A program made the translations under genes and the position numbers. 41,037 nucleotides of DNA from positions 1-41,037 of the forward strand of contig JAUMZD010000034.1 in the NCBI GenBank assembly GCA_030528325.1, in the 5' to 3' direction. Shown one piece after another: positions 36,290-41,037 of the stretch (positions are counted from its first letter, which is position 1; every line of letters starts with the position of its first letter). Under the pieces are notes generated by a model. That model was not told the DNA's origin. It saw nothing but the letters and a program-made list of their open reading frames with translations, and made no database searches. Source of the DNA: Lautropia sp. (GTDB lineage Bacteria; Pseudomonadota; Gammaproteobacteria; Burkholderiales; Burkholderiaceae_E).

Positions 36290-37392
36290 TCCCCCCGTTC
36301 CAGCCCGATCCGGAAGACCGCCATCCGTCTTCACGGCCGGCGCAGCAGACCTCGCGGACACGCCGACGCTTCATGCTCGGCATCGCCTCGCTGGCCCCCG
36401 GCCTCAGCACGACCACACTGACACACGCCGCTTCCCCGGGCACGGGAGGCACCGCACCCGAAGCCCCCGAACCAGGAGGCCGATGGCCCCTGAAAGCGAT
36501 CCGGCTGATCGTGCCAACGGCCCCCGGCACCATGGTCGACCGTGTGGCACGAAGTCTGGCCGACCCGCTGGGACGTCTGCTGGGCCAAAGCGTGATCGCC
36601 GAGAACCGTCCCGGCAACCATGGCAATCTGGCCGCCACGCTGGTCGGCGAGGCGCCGCCCGATGGCTACACACTGCTGATCGCCACCGAAGCCATGCCCG
36701 GCATTCATGTCCCGTTGTATGGCCGAGGCCAGTTCAACCCGGCCCGCAAGCTGAGCGCCGTCAACCAGATTGCCGAAGCCCCGCTGCTGATCCTGGCCAG
36801 CCGCCAGAGCCGTTTCCGCTCACTGACGCCCCTGATCCGTCAGGCCCGCCGGGAGCAGCGACTGATCCATTACGGTTGCAATGGCCATGGCAGCGCCAGC
36901 CACCTGGCGATGGAATGGCTCCGCCAGCGCAGCGACGCACCACTCGCCTATCAGAACCACCGGGATCTGAAAGCCACGCTGGCCGCGCTGTCAGCTGGCG
37001 AGCTGGATCTGATCTGCCTGCCCCCCGACCTGGCGCGCCCGGCCCTGGCCGACCAGCAGCTGCGCGCACTGGCCGTGACCTCGGCAGCGCGTGCGGACTA
37101 TCTGCCGAAGGTGATGCCCTTGCAGCAGCAGAGCATCGCGCCGAAGGACTACCGTTTCACGGTCTGGGTAGGGCTGATGGCACCGGGCCACACCCCCGCG
37201 CCGATCCTTCAGCGCATCGATGAAGCGCTGGCACAGGCCAGCCGCCATCCAGCGGTGACCCAGAGTCTGGAGCGCCTGGGCTATGCGCCCCACCGCCTGG
37301 ACGCCCCCGAAACCTTCCAGCGTCATTTCCTCGCGGAGCTGGCGCGGAATCAGGGGATCATTGCAGAAGGGGGACTCAGGCGGCGGGGGTGA
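36286..37392 (+). CDS. Bug-family (TctC-like) periplasmic solute-binding protein
   Basis: 368 aa. A twin-arginine-like signal (TRRRFMLGIASLAPG) precedes a Bug domain: WPLKAIRLIVPTAPGTMVDRVAR, LGQSVIAENRPG, GEAPPDGYTLL, and a C-terminal VWVGLMAPGHTPAPILQRI. Bug proteins bind carboxylates, amino acids or other small polar molecules, and expanded sets are a trait of Burkholderiales. In this protein the usual GG in the phosphate-like loop (PGGxxD) is changed to PGTMVD, so the ligand may differ. It is translationally coupled to the phosphopantetheinyl transferase. No membrane subunits (TctA/TctB) follow. Its link to the peptide pathway is uncertain. Confidence 0.88.
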   Translation: MIPPFQPDPEDRHPSSRPAQQTSRTRRRFMLGIASLAPGLSTTTLTHAASPGTGGTAPEAPEPGGRWPLKAIRLIVPTAPGTMVDRVARSLADPLGRLLGQSVIAENRPGNHGNLAATLVGEAPPDGYTLLIATEAMPGIHVPLYGRGQFNPARKLSAVNQIAEAPLLILASRQSRFRSLTPLIRQARREQRLIHYGCNGHGSASHLAMEWLRQRSDAPLAYQNHRDLKATLAALSAGELDLICLPPDLARPALADQQLRALAVTSAARADYLPKVMPLQQQSIAPKDYRFTVWVGLMAPGHTPAPILQRIDEALAQASRHPAVTQSLERLGYAPHRLDAPETFQRHFLAELARNQGIIAEGGLRRRG

Positions 37393-37495
37393 TGCCTGTT
37401 CTGGCCAACACGGCCTCAACCGGCTTTCAGCGTCCATTCAAGTTTCTGTGACGATGGCCGATATATTGACGACACGACCCTGAAGGAGCGTCAGC

Positions 37496-38647
37496 ATGAT
37501 CTTCCCTGCGATCCAGATCCGGCATCCGGCCAGCACGACAGCCGCTGCTTCAGGCATCGATCCCCAAAGGACAACACTGATGCTGGCCGGCAACGCTGAC
37601 AGGATCAGCACTGCACAGCCGCCTGCACCAGAGACCGCAGGAACCCACGTCAGCTTGTCCCAGGCCGCCCGCGAACGTCTGACCGGTGCAGCAGGAACAC
37701 CCTCTGCCCAGGAGGGAAACAGCGAAACGGATCTGGCCCATTATGCACGCCTGGGAAGCCGGCCTCCACCGCCCTCCATGACGCATGATCGGGCTTACCA
37801 ACGCATGCTGGATCGGCTCTACGATGGGAAAGAACCTTCAGGCATCAACACGGACAGCGCTGTCGGATGGGATGATCGTTCACCGCTCGATTTTCTGACG
37901 AAAACCGATCGGCTGATGATGGCCGAAATCTATCAGTATGCGGAAGAGGCCCGGATCGATATCCGGCATGTCGACGATCTGGCCCATGCATTGGGTGGCT
38001 ATCGGCAATCGGATGATGGACGAAGGCAGATCAACTTCAACAGTGGCGGCATGTACGATGCGCAATGGCGCCCGCAAACCGTTGCCTTCACGGCTGCTGA
38101 AGCTCAGGTCGTGAACCGGATTCTGGATGGCAAGGCAATCGGCACGACCAGGCTGGATCAAGGTTTCCTCCGTTTCCAGCTCGACCCCGGTTACAGCGCA
38201 TTGGGGCGTCATGTCGACTTCAGCTTTCTTGAAAAGGTCGTTCAGCGCTTCTCGGCAAGCCCCGCCAGCCCCGAAACCCCAGATCATGCTTTGGCACCCT
38301 ACCGGGTGAAGGAATGGCATGAAGTTGCAGCCATCCACTCACATGAAGAAGGGCGCCTGCCCATGCCGGAGGAGCCGCACCTCATCCGCATCAAGGATCA
38401 GTGGGTGATCACCGAGCGGGGCAAGGCGGCAGGTTATACGATGGACGATATTATGGGCAAAGGTCATCAAGCCCCCCACTCCCGCCACCAGAGAGCGCTC
38501 ATGGCCATGAAGGAGGGCTTCCCGATCAAGGCACTGGATGAAGCCAGAGCCGAGATGATCGAACAGCTCCTGCAGGCCGGCGCTTCAGAATCAAGGAGCC
38601 GGAAACCGCTCTCTGACAAAGGCATCCTGAACCGGCCCGGTTTTTGA
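37496..38647 (+). CDS. Hypothetical protein of unknown function
   Basis: 383 aa, with a good AAGGAG site at 37483-37488 before the ATG. There is no signal peptide or membrane segment. The N-terminal 60 residues are low-complexity Ala/Thr/Pro and end in HVSLSQAARERLTGAAG, a pattern (V-S-L-S-x-A-A) seen in many proteobacterial proteins of unknown role. The remainder is mixed alpha/beta, hydrophilic, with a charged C-terminus (DKGILNRPGF). I do not recognise any domain. It is a single gene, probably with its own promoter. Confidence 0.7.
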   Translation: MIFPAIQIRHPASTTAAASGIDPQRTTLMLAGNADRISTAQPPAPETAGTHVSLSQAARERLTGAAGTPSAQEGNSETDLAHYARLGSRPPPPSMTHDRAYQRMLDRLYDGKEPSGINTDSAVGWDDRSPLDFLTKTDRLMMAEIYQYAEEARIDIRHVDDLAHALGGYRQSDDGRRQINFNSGGMYDAQWRPQTVAFTAAEAQVVNRILDGKAIGTTRLDQGFLRFQLDPGYSALGRHVDFSFLEKVVQRFSASPASPETPDHALAPYRVKEWHEVAAIHSHEEGRLPMPEEPHLIRIKDQWVITERGKAAGYTMDDIMGKGHQAPHSRHQRALMAMKEGFPIKALDEARAEMIEQLLQAGASESRSRKPLSDKGILNRPGF

Positions 38648-38753
38648 GGAAGCTCTGCCTGCCAAAGATTGAAATCGCCTCAAAACCCGGGGCGCTTCAC
38701 CCTTGATGAGTGCAGCAAACCCTTATTCAACCTGACACTTGGGGGCGCGCTGC

Positions 38754-39224
38754 TCAATGCTCGTAATAGTTAAAAATAATGAAGTTCTTTCCAGCTGGCC
38801 TCCCGAACTTATCCCCTCCTGTAACTTCGTGCCGAATATTGACGCCTGCGCCATTGCCGAATTTATAATTATTGAAATTTGTCACACTCCCTGATGAATT
38901 GGGAGAAATGCTGACACAACCTTCTTCTCTAGTTGAATAAGGACGAATATAACAAAGCCGGACTTTTTCTCCAGTATTATTAGGATAGTAAGTCGTTTTC
39001 CAGTAGATTGATTTCAAGGTTTTCATTTTCGACAACGTCCCACGAGGAAAGTCCGTTGAAATCAAATAAAACCTGCTTGTGCCAGAACCTTTCCCTGTTC
39101 CATCCAAGATAAACACGCTTGTTGGCTTGCCTTCTTTGTAGATACTGACATCTCCCGCCTGAACAGACACGGAAAGCATGGAAAAAATAATCGCTGCCAC
39201 GTACTTCACGACCTGAAACTCCAT
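38754..39224 (-). CDS. AT-rich orphan, predicted secreted protein
   Basis: 156 aa from the ATG at 39224, which begins a clear signal peptide (KYVAAIIFSMLSVSVQAGD, cleavage after QA). The mature part is small, Tyr/Asn/Ser/Gly-rich and has two Cys (RLCYIRP and EEGCVSI) likely to form a disulfide. The gene and its flanks (about 38750-39350) are far poorer in GC than the rest of the window and use codons such as AAT, ATA and AAA that the neighbours avoid. This points to recent horizontal acquisition. The family is not recognised. An upstream in-frame ATG at 39284 is less likely because it would hide the signal peptide. Confidence 0.7.
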   Translation of the reverse strand: MEFQVVKYVAAIIFSMLSVSVQAGDVSIYKEGKPTSVFILDGTGKGSGTSRFYLISTDFPRGTLSKMKTLKSIYWKTTYYPNNTGEKVRLCYIRPYSTREEGCVSISPNSSGSVTNFNNYKFGNGAGVNIRHEVTGGDKFGRPAGKNFIIFNYYEH

Positions 39225-39360
39225 ATTATTTTTGGATAACCAATTCTTCTTTATCAATCTGGAAAGAAGGTTGTCATGCGGCAACGATGTAGCAGATCTT
39301 TCACACGTGGAAACCCGAGATTTAGAATCCTCCTTTCTCTACGATACGGAGGACGCCATC

Positions 39361-40140
39361 ATGACCGGCCACCATCGCCAGCTACCGCGACATGAGGGCG
39401 CTGCGGTTCCGGAACTCCATCTGGCGGGGGTGAGGCTGCAACGTGGGCCGACGACGGTGTTCGAGGGGCTGGAGCTGCGGCTGACGGAGCGCCACATCGG
39501 CCTGATCGGCCACAACGGGGTGGGCAAGACGAGCCTGCTTCGGCTGCTATGCGGGCTGGAGGTGCCGGATGCCGGACAGGTTCGGCGCAATGGTCAGGAC
39601 ATCCACGGCGAAGCCGACGGGCGCCTTCGCAGTCAGTGGCTCGGGATGATGTTCCAGAATCCGGATGACCAGATCATCTTTCCGATCGTCGAGGAAGAGC
39701 TGGCACTGGGTCTTCAACCACAGGGCTACAGGAAGCGCGAGGCGATCGAAGCGGCACGGCACTTTCTGGCAGAACGTGGCCTGGGAGACTGGGCCGGCCG
39801 TGCGGTGTCGTCACTGAGTCAGGGGCAGCGGCAGCATGTGTGCTGGCTTGCGATGCTGCTGGCCGGGCCGGCCACACTGTTGCTGGATGAGCCCTATGCC
39901 AGTCTGGACATGCCGGGCCAGGCACGACTGTCGGACGAGCTGTGGGCCTCAACGCGGCAGCTGATCGTGTCGACCCACCAGCTTGACCATGTGCGCCACT
40001 ATCCGCGGGTCATCTGGCTGGATCAGGGACGGATCCGGGCCGACGGGCCGGGCGAAGCGGTGTGCGCAGCCTACGAGGCCGAAGTTCATCGGCTGGTGGC
40101 AACCCGCCGGGGGCAACAGGCATCCTGCACCGGGAGCTGA
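39361..40140 (+). CDS. bioM: Biotin ECF transporter ATPase (BioM/CbiO-like)
   Basis: 259 aa ABC ATPase. Walker A is GHNGVGKTS, the Q-loop MMFQNPDDQIIFP is typical of energy-coupling-factor ATPases, the signature is LSQGQRQ, Walker B is LLLDEPYASLD, and the switch His is in STHQLDH. A GGAGG site precedes the ATG. With the CbiQ-like gene 6 bp downstream and bioY next, this is the ATPase that powers biotin uptake. No biotin-responsive operator was recognised upstream. Confidence 0.93.
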   Translation: MTGHHRQLPRHEGAAVPELHLAGVRLQRGPTTVFEGLELRLTERHIGLIGHNGVGKTSLLRLLCGLEVPDAGQVRRNGQDIHGEADGRLRSQWLGMMFQNPDDQIIFPIVEEELALGLQPQGYRKREAIEAARHFLAERGLGDWAGRAVSSLSQGQRQHVCWLAMLLAGPATLLLDEPYASLDMPGQARLSDELWASTRQLIVSTHQLDHVRHYPRVIWLDQGRIRADGPGEAVCAAYEAEVHRLVATRRGQQASCTGS

Positions 40141-40145
40141 AGACG

Positions 40146-40739
40146 ATGGGCAGTCTCTACAGCGAACACCCGACCTGGCTGCACCGGCTGGGCGCCGGCT
40201 TCAAGCTCGGCCTGATGGCGGTGCTGGGCACCCTGCTCTTCTGGCTCGACACGCCGCTGGCGATGGGAGTGGCAGGCCTCGGCTCTCTGGTGCTGTGGAT
40301 CAGTCTGGGCAAGGCCACGAAACCGGCCCACCGGCTGATGGTGTCGGTGCTGATCGCAGCCTCGCTGGTGGCGGCCTTCCATCTGTGGATGGGGCGGCCC
40401 GAACTCGCCTTCACCAGCACGGTGCGCCTGGCCTGTGCGAGCTGCCTGGGCATGGCCCTGACGGTGACGACGCGCCCGGCAGCGCTGATCACCGTGCTGG
40501 AAAAGCTGCTGGGGCCGTTGCGCCTCGTGGGCGTGGAACCGTCCCGAGTGTCCTTGCAGCTGGCGCTGATGATGCGCTTCACCGAGCACTTCTTCGTGCA
40601 GTGGAAGAAGCTCGATGATGCCTACCGGCTGCGCACCGGCAAGGCCGGCGGCCTTCGCCTGATCGCCCCGCTCACCGTGCAGATGCTCCAGACGGCACGA
40701 CGGGTGGCTGATGCCATTTATGCAAGGCTCGGGGGCTGA
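40146..40739 (+). CDS. bioN: Biotin ECF transporter transmembrane protein (BioN/CbiQ-like)
   Basis: 197 aa. About five hydrophobic segments are visible (for example LGLMAVLGTLLFWL, MGVAGLGSLVLWISL and LMVSVLIAASLVAAFHLWM). The coupling helix and end match CbiQ-type T-components (LALMMRFTEHFF, then DAYRLRTGKAGGLRLIAPL, the conserved A-R-G-type coupling motif). It joins BioM to the substrate protein BioY. It starts 6 bp after bioM. Confidence 0.9.
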   Translation: MGSLYSEHPTWLHRLGAGFKLGLMAVLGTLLFWLDTPLAMGVAGLGSLVLWISLGKATKPAHRLMVSVLIAASLVAAFHLWMGRPELAFTSTVRLACASCLGMALTVTTRPAALITVLEKLLGPLRLVGVEPSRVSLQLALMMRFTEHFFVQWKKLDDAYRLRTGKAGGLRLIAPLTVQMLQTARRVADAIYARLGG

Positions 40740-40876
40740 TGATCCTTTACGGACGGAAACTCACACAGCCGGTCAACGATCCGCACGGCATCTGCCAACC
40801 CCCGTCCGCGCCGCTGATCGGGCGTTGATGCCTTTACCATCCGGGCTGTATCCACCGCTTTTCCTGGAGTCATCCC

Positions 40877-41037
40877 ATGAGTTCGACGCTTTCCCGTCAG
40901 TCTTCCCACTCACTTGCCCATGTCGCCCTGTTTGCAGCCCTGATGGCGGTGCTCGGGCTGATCCCCAAGATCGACCTGCCCGGTGGCGTGCCGATCACGG
41001 CCCAGTCGCTGGGCGTGATGCTGGCCGGTTGCCTGCT
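40877..41037 (+). CDS. bioY: Biotin-binding S component BioY (partial, cut by window end)
   Basis: The first 53 codons are present. GLIPKIDLPGGVPITAQSLGVMLAG is characteristic of BioY: a hydrophobic first helix followed by the biotin-binding loop. The gene is separated from bioN by 137 bp, longer than usual within bioMNY, so it may have its own promoter or leader. The rest lies beyond the window. Confidence 0.92.
   Translation, partial: MSSTLSRQSSHSLAHVALFAALMAVLGLIPKIDLPGGVPITAQSLGVMLAGCL

Noticed and set aside
37496..38647. Idea that this gene is a tailoring enzyme of the NRPS-PKS pathway
   Set aside because: No oxygenase, methyltransferase, transporter or hydrolase motif is visible, and it appears to have its own start signals.
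1..41037. CRISPR array, riboswitch, rRNA or prophage
   Set aside because: No regularly spaced repeats, no recognisable riboswitch core, no rRNA sequence and no phage structural or integrase genes were seen.

Overview
The window is GC-rich (roughly 65% by eye) and looks like a chromosomal segment of a betaproteobacterium, most likely of the order Burkholderiales. Support comes from a PDH cluster whose E3 carries its own lipoyl domain, a gene matching the betaproteobacterial proteasome homologue BPH, a Bug-type (TctC) receptor, and a bioMNY biotin transporter. A Lautropia-like host is possible but cannot be shown from the sequence alone.

Layout. 1-5.8 kb is an accessory patchwork: a lipoprotein, an HxlR regulator facing an Old Yellow Enzyme flanked by two gene remnants, a TfoX-N protein, two nested miniature mobile elements, a PIN-domain toxin-antitoxin pair with a tandem-palindrome operator, and a nitroreductase. 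5.8-12.5 kb (minus strand) is the pyruvate dehydrogenase operon aceE-aceF-bph-lpdA, with the proteasome-like gene between aceF and lpdA. 12.7-16.3 kb is a divergent FixL/FixJ-like two-component system. 16.4-21.8 kb holds housekeeping and poorly characterised genes: YbaN-like protein, tRNA-Arg(ACG), a dihydrodipicolinate synthase-like protein that has lost its catalytic residues, a lipoprotein, an aspartoacylase-family zinc enzyme and a secreted SGNH hydrolase.

21.9-37.4 kb is the most interesting region: a compact hybrid NRPS-PKS locus. Protein 1 (2660 aa) reads as degenerate condensation remnant - A - PCP - KS - AT - ACP - class III aminotransferase. Protein 2 (1795 aa) reads as C - A - PCP - C - PCP, with no adenylation domain in the last module and no thioesterase or reductase. 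A Sfp-type phosphopantetheinyl transferase and a Bug-family binding protein follow. Reading the adenylation pockets by eye gives DALWMGGTFK (valine-like) and DILQLGMVWK (glycine-like), and the AT has the malonyl-type HAFH motif. If collinear, the line would make a valine-derived beta-keto gamma-amino thioester, transaminate it to a beta,gamma-diamino acid (3,4-diamino-5-methylhexanoyl), join it to glycine, and release it by an unknown route.

37.5-39.3 kb carries two unrecognised genes, one of them an AT-rich secreted orphan on the minus strand. The window ends inside bioMNY, the energy-coupling-factor biotin transporter, with bioY cut by the window edge.

All functional calls rest on motifs read by eye. 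No database search was possible.
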